Assembly (NCBI RefSeq): GCF_022627325.1
Contig: NZ_JAETZZ010000001.1
Coordinates: forward strand, 620,001 to 684,000
Source of the DNA: Pseudomonas putida
GTDB lineage: Bacteria; Pseudomonadota; Gammaproteobacteria; Pseudomonadales; Pseudomonadaceae
Length of the DNA: 64,000 nucleotides
Direction: 5' to 3'
In this document: one piece after another, positions 17,440-24,971 of the stretch
Layout: each line of letters opens with the position of its first letter
How positions within the stretch are numbered: the first letter of the stretch is position 1
The notes under the pieces: model-generated
What the model was told of the DNA's origin: nothing
Database searches by the model: none
The model's input: the letters and a program-made list of their open reading frames with translations, nothing else
Position numbers and translations under genes: made by a program

Positions 17440-17538
17440 CTAGACGATCCATTGGAGAAAAACTGTAGCCAGAGTTACACCCACCAAAGACCCTATTATA
17501 ATAAACAGTAATTCTAGGAGTGGCGTAAAATTGCCCAT
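17440..17538 (-). CDS. 32-residue membrane peptide
   Basis: A very short frame encoding MGNFTPLLELLFIIIGSLV followed by GVTLATVFLQWIV: one membrane helix covering most of the peptide. It has a good GGAGG site about nine bases before the ATG and overlaps the end of the upstream 43-residue frame by 25 bases. The layout (three coupled small frames) supports real genes. Such peptides in prophages can be holin-like, toxic, or regulators of a membrane protein; nothing here decides between these. Confidence 0.45.
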   Translation of the reverse strand: MGNFTPLLELLFIIIGSLVGVTLATVFLQWIV

Positions 17539-17645
17539 ATTATTTGCGCCTCCGAAAATTCATAAGCGATGCAAATGAATAAAAGGGCAGCGGCAATTGC
17601 AATAGCGCCGTAATATTTTTCGGTCTTATCAGTGGATGTTGTCAT
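17514..17645 (-). CDS. 43-residue membrane peptide
   Basis: A short frame starting MTTSTDKTEKYYGAIAIAAA with one membrane helix (residues about 12-28, rich in Ala, Ile, Leu and Phe) and a short charged tail. Its ATG is five bases after the stop of the 84-residue gene upstream, and its end overlaps the 32-residue frame. No clear family. Real coding is inferred from spacing, a clean hydrophobic segment and operon-like overlap. Confidence 0.45.
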   Translation of the reverse strand: MTTSTDKTEKYYGAIAIAAALLFICIAYEFSEAQIIWAILRHS

Positions 17646-17650
17646 GGCGC

Positions 17651-17905
17651 TTACTTTTCTCGCTCACAACATTCTGTCCGCAGTACCGGGAATAACTCGG
17701 ACGGGTTGCGCGAGTCATTAATCAGCTTTTCGCACTCTGCGATAGCTAATGTCCTGCTAGAAAAGCCGCGCTTTAATCTTGTTTTTTCCTGATTGTCGTA
17801 AATGTCGAATCCGGCAGAGCTCGTGGCGGCATAAAAACGATTGCCAATCTGAAAAGACTCATTCTCCAAAGGTATTGCTGGAACGATAACGAATCTTGGT
17901 TGCAT
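17651..17905 (-). CDS. Hypothetical protein, first of minus-strand small-gene unit
   Basis: An 84-residue soluble protein with no recognised domain. Its start has a G-rich ribosome site (GGGGGGA, seven bases upstream) and is preceded by a plausible sigma-70 promoter at 17935-17963. It is followed closely by two membrane peptides, suggesting a three-gene transcript expressed from the prophage independently of the late genes. The region is AT-richer than the structural genes. Confidence 0.6.
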   Translation of the reverse strand: MQPRFVIVPAIPLENESFQIGNRFYAATSSAGFDIYDNQEKTRLKRGFSSRTLAIAECEKLINDSRNPSELFPVLRTECCEREK

Positions 17906-17934
17906 TGTGCCATCCCCCCATTCTCCAGAGGTAA

Positions 17935-17963
17935 TTAATAGTCAGGCTAATGGGGGCATGCAA
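17935..17963 (-). promoter_or_regulatory. Candidate sigma-70 promoter for minus-strand small genes
   Basis: Read on the minus strand: TTGCAT, 17 bases, TATTAA, about 30 bases before the ATG at 17905. Each hexamer matches the consensus at about four of six positions. Confidence 0.4.
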
Positions 17964-18211
17964 GGTAATTCAGAATAATTTTTCCCTGAATCTATATGCG
18001 TATTATTTTGATGTATTGCTCTAGATTTTTCCTCAGCCATGAAGGCTGCCTCTGTGGACTAGGGGAGGGCGTTAGTCCGGTTGCTTCAGGGATGTCGGAC
18101 CACCGGGCCCGGGGCTTGAGTCGATCCCTACGCTCCGTCGCGCCAGCCTCATGGAGCAGCAGGAGATGGCAGGAGATGAAGCTTTCTTTATACAACCCCG
18201 TCCTGATCGGG
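17964..18211. other. Prophage segment without a supported gene
   Basis: Open frames exist on both strands, but none has a good ribosome site or recognisable product. The segment is of mixed composition (AT-rich left part, GC-rich middle). It may be decayed coding DNA. Confidence 0.4.
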
Positions 18212-18526
18212 CTACGGTATTCGAAGCTTCTGTGGCGTTCCGCTATCAGGACGGATTCGTTCCCTGATTTGCTCCGATCTCCCCAAATCGTCCGTGTAGC
18301 AACCGAGGTAGTCTCCGGAAGAATTTTTCTCCTTAGCTGCGGGCTGTATGAATTTACAGTACAGCTGTTTCGCGTGAGCTGCGTCAGGCGTAGACTCCTC
18401 GGATTTTTCGATTTTGACCGTGATAAGGTCTCTTGAAAGAGAATTCGTTAGCGTGGCAAATGTCGCTTGAACAATACCTTTCCATTTGTGACAATTATCC
18501 GCCACTGGCTCATCAAAAGGATCCAA
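18212..18526 (-). CDS. Hypothetical protein, possibly frameshifted at its start
   Basis: A 104-residue frame rich in charged residues (DPFDEPVADNCHKWKGIV near the start). The only in-frame start is TTG at 18526 with no ribosome site. An ATG at 18543 in another frame would give MSKT followed, after a shift of frame near the AAAAACACG run, by PLDPFDEP. The gene may have a small indel. It is transcribed away from the winged-helix gene across a region with palindromes, so it could be a regulator, but it has no clear DNA-binding motif. Confidence 0.35.
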   Translation of the reverse strand: MDPFDEPVADNCHKWKGIVQATFATLTNSLSRDLITVKIEKSEESTPDAAHAKQLYCKFIQPAAKEKNSSGDYLGCYTDDLGRSEQIRERIRPDSGTPQKLRIP

Positions 18527-18547
18527 AGGCGTGTTTTTGACATTGTT

Positions 18548-18594
18548 CGGATGGGAATTCTTCCTCGAAACATATTCGCGTTCGGGAATATTCC
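18548..18594. promoter_or_regulatory. Palindromic candidate operators in divergent control region
   Basis: Two similar elements, GGGAATTCTTCC (18553-18564) and GGGAATATTCC (18584-18594), each preceded by a TTCGG, lie between divergent genes. The second abuts the -35 of the rightward promoter. This is the layout expected for a lysogeny switch; binding is not shown. Confidence 0.4.
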
Positions 18595-18623
18595 TTGACT
18601 ATTACTTTTCCATCTGTGAGAAT
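18595..18623 (+). promoter_or_regulatory. Candidate sigma-70 promoter for winged-helix and integrase genes
   Basis: TTGACT at 18595-18600, 17 bases, then GAGAAT at 18618-18623 with TGT before it. It precedes the gene at 18679 by about 50 bases. Confidence 0.4.
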
Positions 18624-18678
18624 CATATCTGGCTCTTAGGCCTTCACTTGGTTTTCAACAAGGTGGTAGTTAAGAAAC

Positions 18679-19035
18679 ATGGACAGCGCACAGATCACAA
18701 GCCTGGTCACGGCACTTGAGAAGTTCCACGACCTGGACCCCAAAATGCCCATCCGGCAAGTCATCTACCTGCTCACTCTTGCCCAGCAAAAGGAGCCTGT
18801 AGGTATCTCGGAAATGGCCGACCTGGTTGGGGTAGGTGTAGCTGTCGCATCCCGCTACGCTGCGAGCTACGGGCGTGGTGGGCGCACGGACGCTGGATTG
18901 GGCTTCCTGGTCGCTAAGGAAGACCCGAACGATTGGCGTAAGAAGCAACTGGTGTTCACTGACACCGGGCGCAAATTCATCGAAAACTTGTTCGAATCTG
19001 AGGACAAAAATGCCCATATACAGGAAGGGAAATAA
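18679..19035 (+). CDS. Winged-helix DNA-binding protein of the prophage
   Basis: A 118-residue protein resembling MarR-type winged-helix regulators: an N-terminal helix, a helix-turn-helix around VGISEMADLVGVGVAVASRY (residues about 41-60), a wing with WRKKQLVFTDTG and a C-terminal helix. It is the first gene of a unit with the integrase, overlapping it by 26 bases. It could be a repressor, an anti-repressor or an excisionase-like factor controlling the integrase. It faces the minus-strand genes across a palindrome-rich control region. Confidence 0.7.
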   Translation: MDSAQITSLVTALEKFHDLDPKMPIRQVIYLLTLAQQKEPVGISEMADLVGVGVAVASRYAASYGRGGRTDAGLGFLVAKEDPNDWRKKQLVFTDTGRKFIENLFESEDKNAHIQEGK

Positions 19036-20092
19036 GTATCTAGTCTCGCTTGGGTCACGTAACGACCGCTACCGACAAACGTTCGCCACAGAGGAAGAGG
19101 CGAAGGCCGATGAGGCCAGAGAGCTCGCAAGGAGGGCCGCGCTACCCAAGGCGGTACGTGGCGAAGGCACCGGCACCATTTCCCCGCTGAAATCCCGCAA
19201 GACCCTTCAAGAAGCCTACGACCTGACATTCCGACTGGAGTGGAAGGGTGGCAAGTCTGAAAAAACGATGACACTCAATGGCGGCAACGTGCTGAAAGCA
19301 CTAGGGGCCGATACGCTGCTGAGCGACATCACGACCGAGACCATCACTGAAATGGTTCTGGAGTTTGAAGACCTGGGCAACTCAGGTTCGACTGTGAACC
19401 GCAAGCTGTCGCTTCTTTCTATGGTCCTCAAGACCGCCGTGAACCATAACTGGCTCCTCAGTGTGCCGCGTATGATCCGCCGTAAAGAAGGCAAGCACCG
19501 TATCCGCTGGATGAACACGGAGGAAGAGGGCAACGTCCTTAAGGCGTGCCAGCACCTGGGGCTCAACTGTCTTCATGACTTCATCATTGTGGCGGTCGAT
19601 ACAGGGTTCCGCCGTGCTGAACTCCTCGGGCTCAGTGCTCCTGACTTCCAGGAAGGAATGATCCACCTGTACGCCGGACAAACCAAGAATGGAGACGCCC
19701 GTGCCATCCCGGCTACCAGTCGCGTGGCGCGCATCCTGCACCGCAGACGGATGAACCTGACTACATTTGAAGGGCTCACCGTTTCGTCTCTGCGTCACCA
19801 GTGGGCCACTCTGCGCGCTTACATGGGCATGGAAGAAGACCCGCAGTTTATCGTTCACATGCTTCGCCACACCTGCGCTTCGCGCCTGGTACAGCGTGGC
19901 GTCCCATTGGCCTCTGTCCAGCATTGGATGGGCCACAAGAACATCAACACGACTCTCCGGTACGCGCATCTGGCACCGGAAAATCTAATGCAGGCGCGCA
20001 ATGCGCTGGAAGCTACACCTGCACAGCCGACCGCTTTTGAGTCGGTAGAGCGCGACACGTTCTTCAACTATGGTGAAGCCACTACCGCCTAG
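19010..20092 (+). CDS. Tyrosine recombinase, prophage integrase
   Basis: A 360-residue phage integrase. It starts at the ATG at 19010 (MPIYRKGNKYLVSLGSR), not at an upstream in-frame ATG whose product inside the preceding gene looks non-coding. The N-terminal part has an arm-binding-like strand-helix segment, the middle a core-binding domain (residues about 62-155), and the C-terminal part the catalytic domain: R201 in TGFRRAE, H283-x-x-R286 in HMLRHT, H309 in MGHK and nucleophile Y318 in LRYAHL. It is followed by GGGACAC repeats and the tRNA-Leu fragment, its likely target. Confidence 0.93.
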   Translation: MPIYRKGNKYLVSLGSRNDRYRQTFATEEEAKADEARELARRAALPKAVRGEGTGTISPLKSRKTLQEAYDLTFRLEWKGGKSEKTMTLNGGNVLKALGADTLLSDITTETITEMVLEFEDLGNSGSTVNRKLSLLSMVLKTAVNHNWLLSVPRMIRRKEGKHRIRWMNTEEEGNVLKACQHLGLNCLHDFIIVAVDTGFRRAELLGLSAPDFQEGMIHLYAGQTKNGDARAIPATSRVARILHRRRMNLTTFEGLTVSSLRHQWATLRAYMGMEEDPQFIVHMLRHTCASRLVQRGVPLASVQHWMGHKNINTTLRYAHLAPENLMQARNALEATPAQPTAFESVERDTFFNYGEATTA

Positions 20093-20093
20093 T

Positions 20094-20236
20094 TGGGACA
20101 CATTTTCTGATTCGTGGCTCGGGCAGAGTAGGCCCTGAGCGGCGACCGTGGGCCCACCCAAATTAGGGCGGGACACACCGGGACACATGGGGACACTTGG
20201 GACACGAATTTAGCGTTGCATAGTGTGTCCCACCTG
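20094..20236. repeat. GGGACAC repeats: candidate integrase arm-type sites
   Basis: Five direct copies of GGGACAC, one just after the integrase stop and four clustered at about 20173-20206, plus one inverted copy (GTGTCCC near 20226). They lie between the integrase gene and the tRNA-Leu core, where arm-type binding sites of tyrosine integrases occur. Confidence 0.6.
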
Positions 20237-20301
20237 TGTAAGATGCGCGCCAAGCCCTTGTATCTAAAGGGTTTCGCGAATAGACCAAGCTCTGGCACCA
20301 G

Positions 20302-20355
20302 ATTTAGGTTCCAGCGGCGCAAGCTGTAAGAGTTCGAGTCTCTTCGTCCGCACCA
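20302..20355 (+). other. attR: 3' fragment of tRNA-Leu(UAG)
   Basis: These 54 bases reproduce tRNA-Leu from the anticodon loop (TTTAGGT) through the variable arm, T-arm and acceptor 3' strand to CCA. The 5' half is absent: bases before 20302 do not fold with it. This is what remains of the host gene's 3' end after integration. The reconstituted tRNA gene should lie at the left end of the prophage, outside the window. Confidence 0.85.
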
Positions 20356-20404
20356 TGTTTTTGTAAGCACGTTTTTGTAAAGTTGTACCGTTGCACCGCA
20401 CTAT

Positions 20405-20481
20405 GGTGGGCGTAGCTCAGTTGGTAGAGCGCCGGATTGTGATTCCGGTTGTCGTGGGTTCGATTCCCATCGTCCACCCCA
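20405..20481 (+). tRNA. tRNA-His (GTG)
   Basis: A 77-nt cloverleaf including the extra 5' G typical of tRNA-His and an encoded CCA. The anticodon loop TTGTGAT has the anticodon GTG at 20439-20441; the D-arm and the T-arm (GGGTTCGATTCCC) are intact. It lies 49 bases after the tRNA-Leu fragment, so it was probably co-transcribed with tRNA-Leu before the prophage entered. Confidence 0.95.
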
Positions 20482-20489
20482 TATTTTCG

Positions 20490-20525
20490 AAGGCGCCTTG
20501 ATCGTATGATCAGGCGCCTTTGTTG
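20490..20525 (+). terminator. Terminator after tRNA-His
   Basis: AAGGCGCC pairs with GGCGCCTT around an inner TGATC/GATCA stem, followed by TTGTTGTTT. It ends the tRNA transcript. Confidence 0.8.
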
Positions 20526-20561
20526 TTTCTGCGTTATGCGCAAGAGTGCGTACCCATGCAG

Positions 20562-20648
20562 CCATCGCCGGCAAACCGGCTCCGGCAGGTATCGCATAGC
20601 CCTCAAGAACTGCGCGGTCCCGGTGGGCGCTGGCTTGCCGGCGATGGG
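20562..20648. repeat. Pair of REP elements, head to head
   Basis: CATCGCCGGCAAACCGGCTC on one side and an inverted GCTGGCTTGCCGGCGATGG on the other, separated by about 35 bases. The same unit recurs elsewhere in the window. It sits in the 350-base gene-free stretch between tRNA-His and the next gene. Confidence 0.75.
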
Positions 20649-20831
20649 TCGCAAAGCGGTCCCTCATTGCCTGGCTGGCTGGTGAATGCCTGAGGTGTGG
20701 TGCCTTTACGTGCTACAACTTTGTGACTTGCTCTGCCAGCCCTTGCAATCCTCTGGTGACACCCCAATAAAAGCTGATAGATTTCAGTCGGTTGAAACTC
20801 CGGCTGGATTAGGCCGGCAAAGGATCTATCC

Positions 20832-21131
20832 ATGATTGCAAAAGAAGCCCGTCAGGCGCTGGCGCTTCAGCGTTTCGCCGAGGCCAATCCGCAACTGCTC
20901 GAGGAAATCCGAGCGCTGGATGCGCGCGAGCAGGCCCAGCAGATCGAATGGGCGTTCGAGGATGCCGCCGACGAGCAGGGCATCCAGCCTTGGGAGCTGG
21001 CGCTGCAGTTGATCGCCGAGAGCCCTGAACAGTTGCAGGCCATGCGCCTGGAAACCCATCGCGAAGTGGCCGAAGCGCTGGGTATGGCCTGGGAAGAGTA
21101 CTGCCAGTTCAATGAACTCGACCCTGAATGA
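20832..21131 (+). CDS. Conserved hypothetical protein (DUF6388-like)
   Basis: A 99-residue acidic, helical protein (MIAKEARQALALQRFAEANP, with the C-terminus ...EEYCQFNELDPE). It resembles small conserved pseudomonad proteins that I believe are grouped as DUF6388; the function is unknown and the family name is from memory. An AAGGA site lies upstream of the ATG. It stands alone between tRNA-His and tig. Confidence 0.7.
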   Translation: MIAKEARQALALQRFAEANPQLLEEIRALDAREQAQQIEWAFEDAADEQGIQPWELALQLIAESPEQLQAMRLETHREVAEALGMAWEEYCQFNELDPE

Positions 21132-21377
21132 GCGCGTTTTTTTGGGTTGTAGTTGTTTGACAAGGTATTACGGTTGCGTGCCGCCGCTGGCGTTGCGCAG
21201 CCTGCTTATATATAGAGGCCCGGCGATACGCCGTGCGGGCCTTGCAAGCTAATCGACCGGCGTGGTTTCCCGTCGTCCCGGGTGGGGTGACTTCTGGTGC
21301 GTGACTCACTAGAATGCTTGCCCTTGATTCTGGAGTCGGGCTAACGCCGGCTAACGTCTGTGCAACGAGGAATATCC

Positions 21378-22691
21378 ATGCAAGTTTCTGTTGAAAACAC
21401 TTCCGCTCTCGAGCGCCGCATGACCATCGCCGTTCCGGCCGAGCGCGTCGAGAACGAAGTCAACAAGCGTCTGCAGCAGACTGCCAAGCGCGCCAAGGTC
21501 GCGGGCTTCCGCCCAGGCAAAGTGCCGATGAGCGTGATCCGCCAGCGTTTCGAAGCCGATGCCCGTCAAGAGGCCTTCGGTGACCTGGTCCAGGCTTCCT
21601 TCTACGAAGCCATCGTCGAGCAGAAGCTGAACCCGGCTGGCGCGCCTGCCGTAGAGCCGAAGTCGTTCGAAAAGGGCAAGGACCTGGAGTTCGTCGCCAT
21701 CTTCGAAGTGTTCCCAGAGTTCGCCGTTGCCGGCCTGGAGTCGATCAGCGTCGAGCGTCTGAGCGCCGAAGTGGCTGACGCCGACCTGGACAACATGCTG
21801 GAAGTGCTGCGCAAGCAGAACGTACGCTTCGAGGCCGTCGAGCGCGCTGCCGAGAAGGACGACCAGGTCAACATCGACTTCGTCGGCAAGATCGACGGTG
21901 AAGCCTTCGCCGGTGGTTCGGCCAAGGGCACCCAGCTGGTACTGGGCTCCGGCCGCATGATCCCAGGCTTCGAAGACGGCCTGGTTGGCGCCAAGGCCGG
22001 CGAAGAGCGCGTTGTCAACGTGACCTTCCCTGAGGATTACCAGAACCTGGACCTCGCAGGCAAAGCTGCCGAGTTCACCATCACCGTCAACAGCGTTTCG
22101 GCACCTCAGCTGCCAGAACTGAACGAAGCGTTCTTCGCCCAGTTCGGTATCAAGGAATCGACCCTGGAAGGCTTCCGCGCCGAAGTTCGCAAGAACATGG
22201 AGCGTGAACTGCGCCAGGCGATCAAGACCAAGGTGAAGAACCAGGTCATGGACGGTCTGCTGGCCGCCAACCCGATCGAAGTGCCGAAAGCGCTGCTGGA
22301 AAACGAAGTCAACCGCCTGCGCGTCCAGGCTGTTCAGCAGTTCGGTGGCAACATCAAGCCTGAGCAACTGCCGGCCGAGCTGTTCGAAGAGCAAGCCAAG
22401 CGCCGTGTGGTGCTGGGCCTGATCGTCGCTGAAGTGGTCAAGCAGTTCGAACTGAAGCCGGACGAAGGCAAGGTTCGCGAGATGATCGAAGAAATGGCTT
22501 CGGCTTACCAGGAGCCTGAGCAGGTCATCGCTTGGTACTACAAAAACGACCAGCAGATGAACGAGGTGCGTTCGGTTGTGCTGGAAGAGCAAGTTGTAGA
22601 TACTGTTCTGCAGAAAGCGACTGTGACCGACAAATCGGTCTCGTACGAAGAAGCCGTAAAACCAGCTCAGGCGCCTGCCGAAGCTGAGTAA
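21378..22691 (+). CDS. tig: Trigger factor
   Basis: A 437-residue ribosome-bound chaperone with peptidyl-prolyl isomerase activity. The N-terminal ribosome-binding domain carries the GFRPGKVP signature (residues about 44-51), the FKBP-type domain is near residues 150-245 ([20 protein letters not shown]), and a helical C-terminal domain follows. The start at 21378 ([16 protein letters not shown]) has GAGG seven bases upstream. It heads the tig-clpP-clpX-lon block, a conserved arrangement in Pseudomonas and enterics. The 246-base leader contains TTGACA and TATATA-like elements, but I could not fix one promoter. Confidence 0.98.
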   Translation: MQVSVENTSALERRMTIAVPAERVENEVNKRLQQTAKRAKVAGFRPGKVPMSVIRQRFEADARQEAFGDLVQASFYEAIVEQKLNPAGAPAVEPKSFEKGKDLEFVAIFEVFPEFAVAGLESISVERLSAEVADADLDNMLEVLRKQNVRFEAVERAAEKDDQVNIDFVGKIDGEAFAGGSAKGTQLVLGSGRMIPGFEDGLVGAKAGEERVVNVTFPEDYQNLDLAGKAAEFTITVNSVSAPQLPELNEAFFAQFGIKESTLEGFRAEVRKNMERELRQAIKTKVKNQVMDGLLAANPIEVPKALLENEVNRLRVQAVQQFGGNIKPEQLPAELFEEQAKRRVVLGLIVAEVVKQFELKPDEGKVREMIEEMASAYQEPEQVIAWYYKNDQQMNEVRSVVLEEQVVDTVLQKATVTDKSVSYEEAVKPAQAPAEAE

Positions 22692-22715
22692 GGCGGCCCT
22701 CTCGTAGGAAACCCC

Positions 22716-22743
22716 CACAAGCCAGCCTTCGCGCTGGCTTGTG
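22716..22743 (+). terminator. Hairpin between tig and clpP
   Basis: CACAAGCCAGC pairs exactly with GCTGGCTTGTG around a six-base loop. There is no T-run, so it may act as an mRNA-stabilising or processing hairpin rather than a full terminator. Confidence 0.5.
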
Positions 22744-22782
22744 CGTATTCAAGCCATGACTATTTGGGAGTGAGCGCAGGAC

Positions 22783-23424
22783 ATGTCCCGCAATTCTTAT
22801 ATTCAGCAGAGCTCTGACATCCAAGCCGCAGGCGGCCTGGTCCCGATGGTTATCGAGCAGTCCGCCCGTGGCGAACGTGCCTATGACATCTACTCGCGCC
22901 TGTTGAAGGAGCGAGTGATCTTCCTGGTCGGCCCGGTAGAAGACTACATGGCCAACCTGGTAGTGGCACAGATGCTGTTCCTTGAGGCGGAAAACCCGGA
23001 CAAGGATATCCATCTTTACATCAACTCCCCTGGCGGCTCGGTAACGGCTGGCATGTCGATCTACGACACCATGCAGTTCATCAAGCCGGACGTCTCGACC
23101 ATCTGCATCGGCCAGGCCTGCAGCATGGGGGCCTTCCTGTTGGCCGCCGGTGCCAAGGGCAAGCGTCACTGCCTGCCTAACTCGCGTGTGATGATTCACC
23201 AGCCGCTCGGCGGCTTCCAGGGCCAGGCGACCGATATCGAGATCCACGCCCAGGAAATCCTCAACATCAAGGCGCGTCTGAACGAGCTGCTGGCCTACCA
23301 CACTGGCCAGGACCTGGAGACCATCAAGCGCGACACCGAGCGAGACAATTTCATGAGCGCCTCGCGCGCGGCCGAGTACGGCCTGATCGACTCGGTATAC
23401 GACAAGCGGCAACTGGCCTCCTGA
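22783..23424 (+). CDS. clpP: ATP-dependent Clp protease proteolytic subunit
   Basis: A 213-residue serine peptidase that forms the 14-subunit chamber working with ClpX or ClpA. The nucleophile Ser lies in GQACSMGAF and the catalytic His in [16 protein letters not shown] is the conserved strand-turn. A short N-terminal propeptide-like stretch is present. It follows tig by 91 bases and precedes clpX. Confidence 0.98.
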
Positions 23425-23470
23425 ACCCAGGTGCCAGAGCAGGTAGGTGCCTCAAGCGCCTACCTGCGGA

Positions 23471-23499
23471 CTTGAAAAAGCCCGCAATTGCCTTCATCT
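23471..23499 (+). promoter_or_regulatory. Possible heat-shock-type promoter before clpX
   Basis: CTTGAAA at 23471-23477, 14 bases, then CTTCATCT at 23492-23499. The first element is a full sigma-32 -35 match; the second is a weak match to CCCCATNT. Confidence 0.3.
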
Positions 23500-23532
23500 T
23501 GTGTTGCAAGCCTACCGGATTGGATCGATCGA

Positions 23533-24816
23533 ATGACTGACACCCGTAACGGCGAGGACAGCGGCAAATTGCTTTATTGCTCCTTCTGCGGCAAAAGCCA
23601 GCACGAAGTGCGCAAACTGATTGCCGGGCCCTCGGTATTTATCTGCGACGAGTGCGTCGACCTGTGCAACGACATCATCCGAGAGGAGGTGCAGGAAGCC
23701 CAGGCCGAAAGCAGCGCGCACAAATTGCCTTCGCCGAAAGAAATCAGCGGCATCCTGGACCAGTATGTGATTGGTCAGGAACGTGCCAAGAAGGTGCTTT
23801 CGGTAGCGGTGTACAACCACTACAAGCGCCTGAACCAGCGTGACAAGAAAGGTGACGAGGTTGAACTCGGCAAGAGCAACATCCTGCTGATCGGGCCTAC
23901 TGGCTCGGGCAAGACCCTGCTCGCCGAAACCCTGGCTCGCCTGTTGAACGTACCGTTCACCATTGCCGACGCCACCACCCTGACCGAAGCCGGTTATGTG
24001 GGTGAGGACGTCGAGAACATCATCCAGAAGCTGCTGCAAAAGTGCGATTACGACGTGGAAAAGGCCCAGATGGGCATTGTCTACATCGACGAGATCGACA
24101 AGATTTCGCGCAAGTCGGACAACCCGTCGATCACCCGTGACGTTTCGGGTGAGGGCGTGCAGCAGGCACTGCTCAAGCTGATCGAGGGCACCGTTGCCTC
24201 CGTTCCGCCGCAAGGGGGGCGCAAGCACCCGCAACAGGAATTCCTGCAGGTAGATACCCGCAACATCCTGTTCATCTGCGGTGGCGCCTTCTCGGGCCTG
24301 GAAAAGGTCATCCAGAACCGCTCCACCAAAGGTGGCATCGGTTTTGGCGCTGAAGTACGCAGCAAGGAAGAGGGCAAGAAGGTTGGCGAGTCGCTGCGGG
24401 AAGTCGAGCCGGATGATCTGGTCAAGTTTGGCCTGATCCCCGAGTTCGTCGGCCGTCTGCCGGTTCTGGCAACCCTCGACGAGCTGGACGAGGCTGCACT
24501 GATGCAGATCCTCACTGAGCCGAAGAACGCCCTGACCAAGCAGTACGCCAGGCTGTTCGAGATGGAGAGCGTTGACCTCGAGTTCCGCAGTGATGCACTC
24601 AAGGCCGTCGCACGCAAAGCCCTGGAGCGCAAGACTGGCGCCCGCGGCCTGCGTTCGATCCTCGAAGGCGTGCTGCTCGACACCATGTATGAAATTCCTT
24701 CGCAGAAGGAAGTCAGCAAGGTGGTGATCGACGAGAGCGTCATCGAAGGCACGTCGCAGCCGCTGCTGATCTACGAGAACAGCGAGCCGCCAGCCAAGGT
24801 CGCGCCCGACGCCTGA
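23533..24816 (+). CDS. clpX: ATP-dependent Clp protease ATP-binding subunit ClpX
   Basis: A 427-residue AAA+ unfoldase. The N-terminal zinc-binding domain has two Cys pairs (YCSFCGK and ICDECVDLC), the Walker A is GPTGSGKT and the Walker [10 protein letters not shown]; the sensor and pore loops are intact. The start at 23533 ([15 protein letters not shown]) is chosen over an in-frame start 45 bases upstream because it gives the usual family N-terminus. It partners ClpP, encoded 108 bases upstream. Confidence 0.98.
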   Translation: MTDTRNGEDSGKLLYCSFCGKSQHEVRKLIAGPSVFICDECVDLCNDIIREEVQEAQAESSAHKLPSPKEISGILDQYVIGQERAKKVLSVAVYNHYKRLNQRDKKGDEVELGKSNILLIGPTGSGKTLLAETLARLLNVPFTIADATTLTEAGYVGEDVENIIQKLLQKCDYDVEKAQMGIVYIDEIDKISRKSDNPSITRDVSGEGVQQALLKLIEGTVASVPPQGGRKHPQQEFLQVDTRNILFICGGAFSGLEKVIQNRSTKGGIGFGAEVRSKEEGKKVGESLREVEPDDLVKFGLIPEFVGRLPVLATLDELDEAALMQILTEPKNALTKQYARLFEMESVDLEFRSDALKAVARKALERKTGARGLRSILEGVLLDTMYEIPSQKEVSKVVIDESVIEGTSQPLLIYENSEPPAKVAPDA

Positions 24817-24837
24817 GTCGGTCCGTGGCAGCAAGCA

Positions 24838-24870
24838 AGAAAGGGGCCCATGCGGGCCCCTTTCTGCTTT
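24838..24870 (+). terminator. Terminator after clpX
   Basis: A perfect 12-bp stem (AGAAAGGGGCCC with GGGCCCCTTTCT) with a four-base loop, then GCTTTT. Confidence 0.8.
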
Positions 24871-24883
24871 TCCTGTGCAAGCG

Positions 24884-24913
24884 CTTGTAATTTCCCAGGC
24901 GTGCCCCCACATT
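24884..24913 (+). promoter_or_regulatory. Sigma-32-like promoter of lon
   Basis: CTTGTAA at 24884-24890 and CCCCACATT at 24905-24913, 14 bases apart, resemble the heat-shock consensus CTTGAAA / CCCCATNT. They lie between the clpX terminator and lon, about 60 bases before the start. lon is a classic heat-shock gene. Confidence 0.55.
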
Positions 24914-24971
24914 AGGTCCAAGCATCATTTCCACCGGTTTCCGGCCATAAGGCCGCTGTAGAGGCGAAATC

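Noticed and set aside
17996..18436. A 146-residue plus-strand gene in the lysogeny region
   Set aside because: No ribosome site, abnormal composition, and it runs against the weak minus-strand gene; neither product is recognisable.
20094..20236. GGGACAC cluster as a CRISPR array
   Set aside because: Repeats are only seven bases, unevenly spaced and beside an integrase; no cas gene is present.
20302..20355. A complete tRNA-Leu gene
   Set aside because: The 5' acceptor strand, D-arm and 5' anticodon stem are absent.
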